Source of the DNA: Algoriphagus marinus
GTDB taxonomy: Bacteria > Bacteroidota > Bacteroidia > Cytophagales > Cyclobacteriaceae
DNA: 64,000 nucleotides
Direction of reading: 5' to 3'
Assembly: GCF_001936475.1 (NCBI RefSeq)
Contig: NZ_MSPQ01000014.1
Location: 62,001-126,000 of the forward strand
Shown: one piece after another, positions 10,805 through 18,944 of the stretch
Layout of the letters: every line of letters begins with the position of its first letter
Position numbering within the stretch: position 1 is the stretch's first letter
Translations under genes and position numbers: made by a program
The notes under the pieces: model-generated
What the model was told of the DNA's origin: nothing
The model's input: the letters and a program-made list of their open reading frames with translations, nothing else
Database searches by the model: none

Positions 10805-10930
10805 ATGAAATCGAGCATGATTAAAATTTCACAAAAGGATGTAATCGAGCATGACTAAAAAGTCACACACTGGTATGATTATCAGCTTTGCGAGATTCCA
10901 TATGACCTATAAAAATCGAATTATAAACAG
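10805..10930 (+). repeat. ATGA-bounded upstream repeat (one full and one partial copy)
   Basis: A partial head (ATGAAATCGAGCATGAT, 10805-10821) is followed by a full-length copy from 10839 (ATGTAATCGAGCATGAC, then AGTCACACACTGG, GCGAGATTCCATATGACC and a tail ending AATTATAAACAG). It ends directly at the start codon at 10931. The sequence closely matches the copies at 19477 and 22059. Confidence 0.8.
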
Positions 10931-11545
10931 ATGAAAAAACCGGAACAAGAATTAGCAGAGATCAGGTCCATGATGGAGCGAAGTACCCGCTTCCTTTCGC
11001 TGAGCGGACTGGCGGGGATCCTGGCTGGGATTTATGCTTTAGCTGGAGCAAGCTTAGCTTGGTATTGGATTTATTTTCCCTCCTCAGAATATGCATCGGG
11101 AACCGAATCGATTTCTACAGCTGACCTTCGTATCAATTTGCTGGTTGTAGCATTAGTTGTTTTAGGTCTTGCAGTAGGCTCTGCTTATTTTCTGAGTCAG
11201 AATAAAAGTCAGCGAAAATCCCAGCAATTTAGATCTCCTGCAAGCAAGCGATTTCTTCTGGCTTTATTCATCCCTGTTATTGCAGGCGGGCTGTTTTCCT
11301 TCGCCCTGATCCACCAAAGCGCCTATCAAATGATTGCCCCGGCAACCTTGATTTTCTACGGATTGGGATTGATCAATGCATCTCATTTTACACTAGGCGA
11401 AATCAAAAACCTTGGAATCGGACAGCTCATCTTAGGAATTATTGCAGCTTTCTTTCCAGAATTTGGGCTAATCTGCTGGGCACTGGGTTTTGGAGTTCTG
11501 CATGTGATCTACGGCTCGTTGATGTATTTTAAATACGATCGGTAA
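10931..11545 (+). CDS. Polytopic membrane protein of unknown function
   Basis: The protein has 204 residues. A short soluble N-terminus (PEQELAEIRSMMERSTRFL) precedes about six hydrophobic helices in residues 20-200. I do not recognise a catalytic motif. The N-terminal helical leader and the immediately following winged-helix regulator (1 bp gap) recur in Bacteroidota; by analogy the two may act as a membrane component plus regulator. A shared palindrome lies upstream, and the repeat element ends at its start codon. Confidence 0.75.
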   Translation: MKKPEQELAEIRSMMERSTRFLSLSGLAGILAGIYALAGASLAWYWIYFPSSEYASGTESISTADLRINLLVVALVVLGLAVGSAYFLSQNKSQRKSQQFRSPASKRFLLALFIPVIAGGLFSFALIHQSAYQMIAPATLIFYGLGLINASHFTLGEIKNLGIGQLILGIIAAFFPEFGLICWALGFGVLHVIYGSLMYFKYDR

Positions 11546-11546
11546 A

Positions 11547-11837
11547 GTGAAAGGGACTTACGATAAAGCATTTGAAAATGTGGTCCGGTTGAGGGTCATG
11601 TCCATCTTGATGGTAAATGAGGAATATGATTTTAATTCCTTCAAAGAGGTCCTCGAGGTGACTGACGGAAATCTGGCTTCTCATTTGAAAAATCTGGAGA
11701 AGCAGGAATATATCTCAGTGAACAAATCTTTTGTAGGGAGAAAGCCAATGACGAATTACTCAGCCACTGAAAATGGTAGAAAGGCTTTTCAAAATCATCT
11801 GGAATTCCTGGAAAACTTGATTAAAGAAAATAGATAG
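11547..11837 (+). CDS. Winged-helix transcriptional regulator (MarR/HTH_34-like)
   Basis: This 96-residue protein probably begins at the GTG directly after the previous stop (1 bp between them). The whole protein is one winged helix: VRLRVMSILMVNEEYDF, the recognition helix region VTDGNLASHLKNLEKQEYI, and the wing VGRKPMTNYSATENGRKAF. HTH_34 proteins are small dimeric repressors without an effector domain. The CAAAGT palindromes before its own operon and before the next gene suggest autoregulation and control of the DUF4153 gene. Confidence 0.88.
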   Translation: MKGTYDKAFENVVRLRVMSILMVNEEYDFNSFKEVLEVTDGNLASHLKNLEKQEYISVNKSFVGRKPMTNYSATENGRKAFQNHLEFLENLIKENR

Positions 11838-11855
11838 TAAAAAAATTTATTCTTC

Positions 11856-11874
11856 CACTTTGAAATTCAAAGTG
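11856..11874. promoter_or_regulatory. Operator-like palindrome (copy 2)
   Basis: CACTTTGAA-A-TTCAAAGTG is a perfect inverted repeat with 9-bp arms, 28 bp before the DUF4153 gene, followed by CTTTA. It shares the core ACTTTGNAANTCAAAGT and the trailing CTTT with the site at 10777-10795. Confidence 0.6.
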
Positions 11875-11901
11875 CTTTAAAAAACTAAAATCATAAACCC
11901 T

Positions 11902-13146
11902 ATGAAACAAGAAATCTTAAATCACCTCCAAGATCCCGGCTCTTTAGAAAAGCTTTACCGATCAGACAAGGCTAAATTCAAGGCCTCTTTTTCCAGTATT
12001 TATTTCGAAAACAAGGAGAATCCAATCCTACAATTTTGGAATGAGCGATTAAGCTATGAGTCCAATTCCATCTCATGGGGGATAAAAAACGAATTCATTT
12101 ATGTGGTCATAGGGTGCCTCATCGCAGGATTAGTTGCGAAGATTCCTGATTTTTTCTCTGTTTCAAAAGACTTCTTCTTTCCAAGAAATATCGGTTTCAT
12201 CGTCTTTCCTGTGCTCATCACCTATTTTGCTTGGAAAAATAAACTCTCCAAAAAAGTGATTGGACTCTTTGCCGGGATCGTCAGCATCTGTATCATTTAC
12301 ATTAATATGCTTCCGGAAAGTTTGGAGAGCGATACCTTGATTTTGGCATGTATCCATTTACCCTTATTACTTTGGGTTATTCTTGGATCTGCATTTTCCG
12401 GAAAAAATACGTTTAATCTTTCCATTCCGCTCGACTTCCTACGATTCAATGGTGATACCGCAGTGATGATTGCTGTTTTGGGTATCGCTGGAGCATTATT
12501 GACAGGGATCACCTTCGGCTTGTTCTCCTTAATTGGAATTGAAATCGAACCGTTTTTTGAAAAATATATCATCGTTTTTGGGCTTCCTGCCATTCCTATT
12601 CTTGCCGCTTTCCTTACTCAGACCAACCCTCAGCTGGTCAATAAAGTATCTCCAATCATAGCCAAACTCTTCAGTCCAGCAGTATTGGTGATGCTTGTGG
12701 TTTATTTGTCAGCTATTATTTACTCTGGAAAAGATCCCTACAACGACCGTGAGTTTTTAATGACATTCAATTTATTGTTAGTTGGAGTGATGGCTTTGAT
12801 ATTTTTCTCCATTGCGGAAAGCAGCAACAAAGGCAAAATCACTTTTGATATCTGGATTCTGTTTTTGCTTTCCATCGTGACAATCATCGTAAATGGAATT
12901 GCCCTTTCAGCGATCGCATTCCGAATTTCTGAAATGGGCATTACTCCTAATAGGCTTGCCGTTTTGGTGAGCAATGTGCTAATCTTGGTTCACCTATTTA
13001 TTGTTGGATTCAAGCTTTATCAATCTATTTTCAAGAAATCAGAACTTGGTGAAGTAGGAAAATCAATTGTCGCTTACGTACCCATTTACTTTATCTGGGC
13101 ACTGATTGTCGTTTTCGTTTTCCCAATAATGTTTGGGTTCCAATAA
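11902..13146 (+). CDS. DUF4153 multi-pass membrane protein
   Basis: This 414-residue protein has a soluble N-terminal 60 residues (NHLQDPGSLEKLYRSDKAKF) followed by about ten to twelve transmembrane helices. Its size, the N-terminal leader and the loop pattern fit the DUF4153 family, whose function is unknown. It lies 64 bp after the winged-helix gene and behind its own palindrome, so it is probably a target of that regulator. No catalytic residues are recognisable. Confidence 0.75.
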   Translation: MKQEILNHLQDPGSLEKLYRSDKAKFKASFSSIYFENKENPILQFWNERLSYESNSISWGIKNEFIYVVIGCLIAGLVAKIPDFFSVSKDFFFPRNIGFIVFPVLITYFAWKNKLSKKVIGLFAGIVSICIIYINMLPESLESDTLILACIHLPLLLWVILGSAFSGKNTFNLSIPLDFLRFNGDTAVMIAVLGIAGALLTGITFGLFSLIGIEIEPFFEKYIIVFGLPAIPILAAFLTQTNPQLVNKVSPIIAKLFSPAVLVMLVVYLSAIIYSGKDPYNDREFLMTFNLLLVGVMALIFFSIAESSNKGKITFDIWILFLLSIVTIIVNGIALSAIAFRISEMGITPNRLAVLVSNVLILVHLFIVGFKLYQSIFKKSELGEVGKSIVAYVPIYFIWALIVVFVFPIMFGFQ

Positions 13147-13240
13147 AGGCATAACTATTTCTGATCAAACGCAATCATGCTAATAGATCAAAATGGCCTC
13201 GACTAAGCTCGTCCATCGGATTCGAGCCTAATTAGATGGG

Positions 13241-13279
13241 GGTGGAGGAAAATGCGGCGGTGCCGCATTTTCCTCCACC
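13241..13279. repeat. Perfect 18-bp-arm hairpin (REP-like)
   Basis: GGTGGAGGAAAATGCGGC (13241-13258), a 3-nt loop GGT, then the exact reverse complement (13262-13279). No T-run follows. GC-rich arms in an AT-rich genome suggest a dispersed palindromic repeat or a strong transcript barrier. Confidence 0.8.
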
Positions 13280-13300
13280 GATCATAATTTTAAACCTTAG

Positions 13301-13326
13301 GGTCACCGAGCGTAGTCGAGGTGACC
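13301..13326. repeat. REP-like inverted repeat
   Basis: GGTCACC (13301-13307) and GGTGACC (13320-13326) flank GAGCGTAGTCGA. This matches the common Bacteroidota dispersed motif family containing CTCGACTACGCTCGG. A partial relative occurs at about 13199. Confidence 0.6.
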
Positions 13327-13470
13327 ATCAATAAAATTTGGTAATTGCCATGAAAGCGGATATAGATATAAATAATTTCCCTAGGTATTATTTTAAACTT
13401 AAATGATACCCGGACCTTATGGATCATTCAGCAAAGGGTTGTATTTTGCTAGCAACCTCAAATCCGAATT

Positions 13471-14721
13471 ATGAGCATTTTTAACATTATTACGATCCTG
13501 ATCATCCTTTCTGCGGGTTTTGCTTTTATCAATACTCGGTTTCTGAAACTTCCTTTCACCATTGGTTTGATGATTATTGCGATCGTTTTCACGGTAGGAA
13601 TTACCATTCTGGGAAGCTTCAATCATTATATTTTAGATGAAGCCAAATTATTAATTCAATCTGTAGACTTCGAAACTGCACTTTTGGATGTCATGCTAAG
13701 CTTTTTACTCTTTGCAGGAGCACTCCATACCAAGCTAGATGCTCTGAAAAAGCAAAAAGGTCCCATTGCTTTATTTGCGACCATTGGCGTGGTGCTATCG
13801 ACTTTCTTGATCGGCTCCATGATGTATTACCTTTTCTTGGCTTTTAACTATCCGATCGATTACATCTATTGCTTGCTTTTCGGAGCACTGATCTCCCCAA
13901 CTGATCCAATCGCCGTTTTGGGTATTTTGAAAGATGCCAATGCTCCTAAAAAATTGGAAACCAAAATCGTGGGGGAATCGCTTTTCAATGATGGCGTAGG
14001 CGTCGTGGTTTTTATCGTCCTGTTTAAAATCGCTCAGCAAGGCCTGGACTCCATGAGTTTCGGCGATGTGGGTTTACTTTTTATCGAGGAAGTGTTTGGA
14101 GGAATTGCCCTTGGGCTCATCGCCGGATGGGGTGCTTTCCGATTGATGAAAGTGATCGATAACTACGAAACCGAAGTCATCATCACCTTGGCTTTGGTCA
14201 TGGGGATTTCTGCTTTGGCACATTACCTCCATGTATCCGGACCGCTTGCGGTGGTTGTGGCAGGGATTTTCCTGGGAAATAAAGCCCCAAAGATCGCTTG
14301 GTCAGAGACCACACATGTGTATGTAGACAAGTTTTGGGAACTTTTGGATGTGCTGCTGAATGCGATTCTTTTTGTCTTGATCGGGCTCGAATTATTGGTC
14401 ATTTCCCTAAATGGAGATTACCTCATCTTTGGTCTGATTGCGATTCCAATAGCGCTTCTTGCCCGCTACATTGCCCTTGCCGGACCAGTCAAACTCTTTG
14501 AGAAAAAGCTGGATTTTATTCCAAAGACAAATTTAATCATGACTTGGGGAGGAATCCGGGGAGGAATTTCCATTGCCTTGGCCTTATCGCTTGAGCCTCA
14601 AATGGAGCGCGAACTTTTCCTTACAGTCACTTATGTGATCGTCGTATTCTCCATCATCGCACAGGGATTGACCATTGGATCTTTGGTAAAACGGGTGCTG
14701 AGCAAAGAAAAGGCAAGTTAG
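13471..14721 (+). CDS. CPA1-family Na+/H+ antiporter
   Basis: This 416-residue protein has about twelve transmembrane helices. It carries the CPA1/NhaP signatures SPTDPIAVLGIL and GESLFNDGVGVVVF, plus the late conserved TWGGIRGGISIALALSL. The family exchanges cytoplasmic protons and sodium or potassium for pH and salt homeostasis. Its last 50 codons (from about 14563) are repeated downstream at 16816-16960 and 19047-19204 with small differences. The present 3' end may therefore have been donated by an integration event, with the displaced native end now at 19047-19204 (native tail KKVLTTYEEK, present tail KRVLSKEKAS). Confidence 0.92.
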   Translation: MSIFNIITILIILSAGFAFINTRFLKLPFTIGLMIIAIVFTVGITILGSFNHYILDEAKLLIQSVDFETALLDVMLSFLLFAGALHTKLDALKKQKGPIALFATIGVVLSTFLIGSMMYYLFLAFNYPIDYIYCLLFGALISPTDPIAVLGILKDANAPKKLETKIVGESLFNDGVGVVVFIVLFKIAQQGLDSMSFGDVGLLFIEEVFGGIALGLIAGWGAFRLMKVIDNYETEVIITLALVMGISALAHYLHVSGPLAVVVAGIFLGNKAPKIAWSETTHVYVDKFWELLDVLLNAILFVLIGLELLVISLNGDYLIFGLIAIPIALLARYIALAGPVKLFEKKLDFIPKTNLIMTWGGIRGGISIALALSLEPQMERELFLTVTYVIVVFSIIAQGLTIGSLVKRVLSKEKAS

Positions 14722-14751
14722 ATCCAGCTTGATTTTTTCACGAATCCAGAT

Positions 14752-15150
14752 TTATTCAAAAGGAACATATCCCATCACCTCCAAGCGATCAGGACTTGTC
14801 TTACTATTTGAGTAAACCATGATTTCTTTTATGAAATATCCCTTATTCTCAATATTGTAAGTGACTTTAAAGCTATCCTTCTCATAAGGCTTCAAAAATC
14901 CATCGTTCCAAGCCGGAATTGTACACCCACAAGATGTTTTTATGTCATAAACTTTCAAATCTTTCTTGCCTAAGTTCCCAAATACAAAATAGACATCTGC
15001 TTCTTCCTGAGTTGTTAATGTGTCGAAGTCGTACTTCTTGATCTCGAACGAAATTTCAGGCACATAATTTTCCTCCAAAGCTCGCTTTATAATAATGGAA
15101 ATGATGGTTGAAAAAACGACGATGAAAATTAGAATAATCGATTTTTTCAT
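14752..15150 (-). CDS. DUF1573 protein, cassette copy A
   Basis: The protein has 132 residues from the ATG at 15150, which overlaps the TGA of the propeller gene (ATGA). The TTG at 15159 is rejected. One N-terminal membrane anchor (IILIFIVVFSTIISIII) is followed by a DUF1573/ASH-like immunoglobulin domain with the typical KTSCGCTIPAW motif. DUF1573 proteins are small periplasmic or surface beta-sandwiches of unknown role, often beside propeller proteins. The DNA differs from copy B (16991-17389) at a single base, giving Phe instead of Tyr in VFGNLG. It is the third gene of the peptide-propeller-DUF1573 unit and converges with the antiporter. Confidence 0.85.
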   Translation of the reverse strand: MKKSIILIFIVVFSTIISIIIKRALEENYVPEISFEIKKYDFDTLTTQEEADVYFVFGNLGKKDLKVYDIKTSCGCTIPAWNDGFLKPYEKDSFKVTYNIENKGYFIKEIMVYSNSKTSPDRLEVMGYVPFE

Positions 15151-16262
15151 TTTAGCCAACTTTTAATCAATTGAGAAATATCGAATCGCAACACCAATTC
15201 ATGAGTATAGTCTGTGGCGTATAATCTCCCCTGATTCTCATCAATATCAATTGAACTAAGATCATGCTTCACAGTCAGATAAGCTTTAGGGTTTCCCTCC
15301 CAATCATACACCCGGATAAAGCATTCATTTTCTTTATTTATTTCTGAGTTCACATTTCTGTCAGCTTCCAAAACAAATATAAAATGCTCACTTAACGCCA
15401 AACCATCATATCCATCTAGCCTTCCATCAAAAAAATCTTTTGTGGGATCTATTTCCAGACCATCATAAAAATTATCTTTCCAATTCTCCCCATCTACTAT
15501 AGTTTTAACCACTTTCAAGTTTTCATCAAAAATATCGATCCGATTAAACATATACATGGATTGTACAAATTTATCTTGAGTCGGGTGTTTGTCGAAAGAT
15601 CCTCCGTAAAGGCTATTCATAGTTTCCGCAGGTAAACGGGAATTGTTCTTAATGACGGGGAATAAACCTGATTTGGAAATCACTTTCCTTTCCAAGTCAA
15701 ATGATTTTATCCTTACACGATTTTGCTCATAGATCCAGCCATTTGCATAGATTTTATTATTGGCTCCCATGAATAGCTGATAATAAGGAAAAATTTTCAT
15801 GTCTATTCTCAACTTTCTTTCAACAATTGGATAGGGGGATTTGGAATTAAGTGTCTTGGTCAGATTCATCAATGAATAATTACCCCTTAAAAAATCAAAA
15901 TACCAGAGCTTGATGCCATCATTCGCTTTTTCAAATTGACCCACGGTAGTTTGAGGAATTTCCCATTGATCGGGTCCTTCCCCCCGAACCCCAATCGGCC
16001 CCAAGTAGTTGAGTGTATTTTTATGATAAACATGGTAATGATTTTTTCCACTGTTTACCATCGTCACTAAAAGAGTATCAACCACAAAAATTTTATGATG
16101 ATGGTTGTAATCTTGGGTAAGTATTTCTTGACCCTCTATGGTCACCTTTTTCGGAAAATCACTCTTACTCACCTTTACCAAGATTTGAGCATTAGATTCG
16201 ATAAGATTGAAATTGAAAAAGAATACCAAGACAAAACAGATATTATATTTATTTGAATTCAT
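15147..16262 (-). CDS. 6-bladed beta-propeller (TolB-like) protein, cassette copy A
   Basis: The protein has 371 residues from the ATG at 16262; this start aligns exactly with copy B, while the ATG at 16271 adds three residues. A signal peptide (ending ESNAQ) precedes repeated beta-propeller blades. The family motif GVRGEGPDQWEIPQ is the GxGPxEF-type signature of Bacteroidota 6-bladed propellers. Blade sequences such as GIKLWYFDFLRGNYSL and GRLYATDYTHELVLRFD are visible. Its binding partner is unknown. Its stop overlaps the DUF1573 start. About 230 bp in the first half are nearly identical to copy B, while the rest is clearly diverged. Confidence 0.85.
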   Translation of the reverse strand: MNSNKYNICFVLVFFFNFNLIESNAQILVKVSKSDFPKKVTIEGQEILTQDYNHHHKIFVVDTLLVTMVNSGKNHYHVYHKNTLNYLGPIGVRGEGPDQWEIPQTTVGQFEKANDGIKLWYFDFLRGNYSLMNLTKTLNSKSPYPIVERKLRIDMKIFPYYQLFMGANNKIYANGWIYEQNRVRIKSFDLERKVISKSGLFPVIKNNSRLPAETMNSLYGGSFDKHPTQDKFVQSMYMFNRIDIFDENLKVVKTIVDGENWKDNFYDGLEIDPTKDFFDGRLDGYDGLALSEHFIFVLEADRNVNSEINKENECFIRVYDWEGNPKAYLTVKHDLSSIDIDENQGRLYATDYTHELVLRFDISQLIKSWLK

Positions 16263-16283
16263 AAAAATCATATATTATAGTAA

Positions 16284-16309
16284 GCCGGCTTACTGTTGTA
16301 GTAGCCGGC
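16284..16309 (-). promoter_or_regulatory. Intercistronic stem-loop, copy A
   Basis: Read on the minus strand, GCCGGCTACT / AGTAAGCCGGC forms a 10-bp stem with one bulged A and a 5-nt loop. It lies between the peptide gene and the propeller gene. Copy B has the same stem with compensatory base changes, which supports a real RNA structure. There is no U-run, so mRNA processing, partial attenuation or 3'-end protection of the peptide transcript is more likely than full termination. Confidence 0.65.
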
Positions 16310-16320
16310 ATAAATCAAAC

Positions 16321-16581
16321 TTATCCTCCCATTCCAGGAGAGGTACCACAAGGTCCAACAGAATTCCCCTGACCAGTCAAAATTGCACATCTGTCAACCT
16401 GACAAAAATTAGTAAGACCTTCATTACCCCCAACATTATGGTGGCAATAATTCACATCCATCATTCCTGTTTCAGGAACTCCATCGCCGAACGATGTCAA
16501 AGGAGAAACTCCTAGAAGAACTCCAAATCCAGCAGCTAGCATCACTTTCGCTGCAAATCCGATTTTACTTTTTCCATTCAT
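16321..16581 (-). CDS. Small Cys-rich exported peptide precursor, cassette copy A
   Basis: This 86-residue peptide has a basic N-terminus and a hydrophobic helix (AAKVMLAAGFGVLLG, then VSPLTSFGDG), followed by a tail with four Cys (NYCHH, FCQVDRC, GPCG) that ends in GMGG. It resembles, in layout only, the NVEALA-type leader peptides encoded beside propeller and DUF1573 genes in Bacteroidota. The first 52 residues are identical to copy B, while the C-terminal core differs at about nine positions with Cys conserved. It is the first gene of the unit and lies behind an AAAG repeat tract. It could be a secreted signal, a toxin-like peptide or a modified natural-product precursor; no modification enzyme lies beside it. 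Confidence 0.75.
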   Translation of the reverse strand: MNGKSKIGFAAKVMLAAGFGVLLGVSPLTSFGDGVPETGMMDVNYCHHNVGGNEGLTNFCQVDRCAILTGQGNSVGPCGTSPGMGG

Positions 16582-16653
16582 AATGTTTACTAGTTAAAGG
16601 TTGAAAATAGATTAAAATCACTCCGTTAGTTACTGTACTTCCAAAGTTTAACT

Positions 16654-16687
<34 letters not shown>

Positions 16688-16712
16688 GCAAATATTTTTA
16701 GAAAAAAAATTA

Positions 16713-16731
16713 TTGTTAGTTATACTAACAA
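16713..16731. promoter_or_regulatory. Palindrome at cassette boundary, copy A
   Basis: TTGTTAGT-TAT-ACTAACAA is a perfect inverted repeat with 8-bp arms. On the minus strand it is followed by TAA and eight T. It is identical in copy B (18945-18963), and homology between the two cassettes ends at its outer edge. It may be an operator, a weak terminator or a recombination boundary. Confidence 0.6.
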
Positions 16732-16815
16732 GATTCTGGCTATGAGATATTTATAGAGTATTGACTAATTTTAATTTAACAAATACCCTATACATAACTT
16801 GAACGAAATCCAAAC

Positions 16816-16960
16816 GAATTTCCATTGCCTTGGCCCTCAAATGGAGCGCGAACTTTTCCTTACCGTCACTTATGTGATTGTGGTATTCTCTATTATCGCA
16901 CAGGGATTGACCATTGGATCTTTGGTAAAACGGGTGCTGAGCAAAGAAAAGGCAAATTAG
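16816..16960 (+). pseudogene. Truncated 3' end of the Na+/H+ antiporter (fragment 1)
   Basis: Homology to the antiporter gene begins at GAATTTCCATTGCC and runs through the same stop and 3' flank (AAAGAAAAGGCAAATTAG). A 13-bp deletion just after the start of homology breaks the reading frame. There is no start codon or 5' part. It sits immediately after cassette A and before the copy-B DUF1573 gene, just as the intact antiporter end precedes the copy-A DUF1573 gene. Confidence 0.9.
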
Positions 16961-16990
16961 ATCCAGCTTGATTTATTCACGAATCCAGAT

Positions 16991-17389
16991 TTATTCAAAA
17001 GGAACATATCCCATCACCTCCAAGCGATCAGGACTTGTCTTACTATTTGAGTAAACCATGATTTCTTTTATGAAATATCCCTTATTCTCAATATTGTAAG
17101 TGACTTTAAAGCTATCCTTCTCATAAGGCTTCAAAAATCCATCGTTCCAAGCCGGAATTGTACACCCACAAGATGTTTTTATGTCATAAACTTTCAAATC
17201 TTTCTTGCCTAAGTTCCCATATACAAAATAGACATCTGCTTCTTCCTGAGTTGTTAATGTGTCGAAGTCGTACTTCTTGATCTCGAACGAAATTTCAGGC
17301 ACATAATTTTCCTCCAAAGCTCGCTTTATAATAATGGAAATGATGGTTGAAAAAACGACGATGAAAATTAGAATAATCGATTTTTTCAT
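16991..17389 (-). CDS. DUF1573 protein, cassette copy B
   Basis: The protein has 132 residues from the ATG at 17389, whose ATGA overlaps the stop of the copy-B propeller. It is nearly identical at the DNA level to copy A (one substitution, Tyr in VYGNLG). It has the same membrane anchor and KTSCGCTIPAW motif. Near-identity here, next to diverged propeller and peptide genes, suggests recent duplication with later exchange in the other genes, or gene conversion in this part. The function is unknown. Confidence 0.85.
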   Translation of the reverse strand: MKKSIILIFIVVFSTIISIIIKRALEENYVPEISFEIKKYDFDTLTTQEEADVYFVYGNLGKKDLKVYDIKTSCGCTIPAWNDGFLKPYEKDSFKVTYNIENKGYFIKEIMVYSNSKTSPDRLEVMGYVPFE

Positions 17390-18501
17390 TTTAGCCAACT
17401 TTTAATCAATTGAGAAATATCGAATCGCAACACCAATTCATGACTATAATCGGTTGCATATAACTTTCCGTTACTTTCATCAATAGCTATGGAACTAAGA
17501 TCATGCTTAACAGTCAAATAAGCCTTTGGCCTTCCATCCCAATCATATACCCGGATAAAGCATTCATTTTCTTTATTTATTTCTGAATTCACATTTCTGT
17601 CAGCCTCCAAAGCATAAATAAAATTTTCGCTTAGAGCCAGTGAATTAAATCCATCTGTTCTTCCTTCAAAAAACTCCTTAGTTGGATCAATATCTATAGC
17701 ATCATAATAATTATCTTTCCAGTTTTCTCCATCTACAATAGTTTTAATCACATTTAGATTTTCATCAAAAATGTCGATCCTGTTAAACATATACATAGCT
17801 TGTACAAACTTATCTTGCTTAGGATGCTTGTAAAAAGAAGCTCCGTATAAACTATTAATCGTTTCAGCAGGTAGCCTTTCACTATTTTTGATGACCGGAA
17901 ATAATCCTGATTTATAAATTTTATTGCTTTCTAAATCGAAAGACTTTATCCTACCCCGATTTTGCTCATAGATCCAACTATTGGCATAAATCCGATTATT
18001 ATTTCCCATAAACAATTGGAAATAAGGAAATATCTTCATGTTGACTCTCAACTTTCTTTCCACAATTGGATAGGGGGATTTGGAATTAAGTGTCTTAGTC
18101 AAATTCATCAATGAATAATTACCCCTTAAAAAATCAAAATACCAAAGCTTGATGCCATCATTTGCTTTTTCAAATTGACCCACGGTAGTTTGAGGAATTT
18201 CCCATTGATCGGGTCCTTCCCCCCGAACCCCAATCGGCCCCAAGTAGTTGAGTGTATTTTTATGATAAACATGGTAATGATTCGTACCACTGTTTACCAT
18301 GGTCAATAAAAGTGTGTCAATAACAAAAATCCTATGGTGATGATTGTAATCCTCTGTTAATATTTTTTCACTTTGAAGAGTGATCTTTACCGGAAAATCA
18401 CTCTTTTTTACTTGGACCAAGGTTTGAGCATTCGATTGGTAGATGATCAGATTGCAAAAAAATAAAACTAAAAAACGGATTGTATTCGTAGAAATAGTCA
18501 T
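17386..18501 (-). CDS. 6-bladed beta-propeller protein, cassette copy B
   Basis: The protein has 371 residues from the ATG at 18501; the open frame to 18588 runs through the intercistronic hairpin and into the peptide gene and is rejected. It has a signal peptide (ending YQSNAQ), the family motif GVRGEGPDQWEIPQ and the same blade pattern as copy A. The signal peptide and the last two-thirds differ from copy A by many substitutions, including VNMKIFPYFQLFMGNNNR against IDMKIFPYYQLFMGANNK. The central stretch around the family motif is almost unchanged. It is coupled to DUF1573 by a 4-nt overlap. Confidence 0.85.
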   Translation of the reverse strand: MTISTNTIRFLVLFFCNLIIYQSNAQTLVQVKKSDFPVKITLQSEKILTEDYNHHHRIFVIDTLLLTMVNSGTNHYHVYHKNTLNYLGPIGVRGEGPDQWEIPQTTVGQFEKANDGIKLWYFDFLRGNYSLMNLTKTLNSKSPYPIVERKLRVNMKIFPYFQLFMGNNNRIYANSWIYEQNRGRIKSFDLESNKIYKSGLFPVIKNSERLPAETINSLYGASFYKHPKQDKFVQAMYMFNRIDIFDENLNVIKTIVDGENWKDNYYDAIDIDPTKEFFEGRTDGFNSLALSENFIYALEADRNVNSEINKENECFIRVYDWDGRPKAYLTVKHDLSSIAIDESNGKLYATDYSHELVLRFDISQLIKSWLK

Positions 18502-18521
18502 AATAATAATTGTTAAAGTTA

Positions 18522-18546
18522 GCCGGCTACCACCTTGGTAGCCGAC
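18522..18546 (-). promoter_or_regulatory. Intercistronic stem-loop, copy B
   Basis: On the minus strand GTCGGCTACC / GGTAGCCGGC forms a 10-bp stem (one G-T pair) with loop AAGGT, at the same place as the copy-A hairpin. The loop-closing pair is C-G here and T-A in copy A, a compensatory change. Confidence 0.7.
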
Positions 18547-18557
18547 ATAAATCAAAC

Positions 18558-18821
18558 TTATCCTCCCATTCCAGGAGATGAACCACAAGGTCCAACAGAA
18601 CTACCAGTTCCAGAAACTATTGCACATCTATCAATTTGACAGAAAGTTGAAAGTCCCTCTCCGCTTCCACCCACATTATGGTGGCAATAATTCACATCCA
18701 TCATTCCTGTTTCAGGAACTCCATCGCCGAACGATGTCAAAGGAGAAACTCCTAGAAGAACTCCAAATCCAGCAGCTAGCATCACTTTCGCTGCAAAACC
18801 GATTTTACTTTTTCCATTCAT
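18558..18821 (-). CDS. Small Cys-rich exported peptide precursor, cassette copy B
   Basis: This 87-residue paralogue of the peptide at 16321-16581 has an identical leader (one synonymous base change in about 155 nt). Its core is altered (SGEGLSTFCQIDRCAIVSG, then SSVGPCGSSPGMGG) but keeps all four Cys, CHHNVGG and the C-terminal GMGG. The pattern of a fixed leader and a variable core is typical of peptide families under selection for diversity. It is followed by the propeller and DUF1573 genes. Confidence 0.75.
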   Translation of the reverse strand: MNGKSKIGFAAKVMLAAGFGVLLGVSPLTSFGDGVPETGMMDVNYCHHNVGGSGEGLSTFCQIDRCAIVSGTGSSVGPCGSSPGMGG

Positions 18822-18893
18822 AATGTTTACTAGTTAAAGATTGAAAATAGATTAAAATCACCCTGTTAGTTACTATACTTCCAAAGTTTAACT

Positions 18894-18919
18894 AAAGAAA
18901 GAAAGAAAGAAAGAAAGAA
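18894..18919. repeat. AAAG tetranucleotide microsatellite, copy B
   Basis: A perfect period-4 tract of 26 nt (6.5 units), 73 bp upstream of the peptide start, embedded in the same flanks as the 8.5-unit tract of copy A. Confidence 0.85.
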
Positions 18920-18944
18920 GCAAATATTTTTAGAAAAAAAATTA

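Larger units (their letters stand above)
13147..13470. other. Non-coding spacer with REP-like hairpins
   Basis: I see no coding frame in these 324 bases. The spacer holds a CTCGACTAAGCTCG segment near 13199-13212, a long perfect hairpin at 13241-13279 and a second inverted repeat at 13301-13326 containing GAGCGTAGTCGAGG. The last motif resembles dispersed REP-like palindromes common in Bacteroidota genomes. Confidence 0.7.

Noticed and set aside
18502-18588. N-terminal extension of the copy-B propeller
   Set aside because: It runs backwards through the intercistronic hairpin and into the peptide gene; the ATG at 18501 aligns with copy A and starts a signal peptide.
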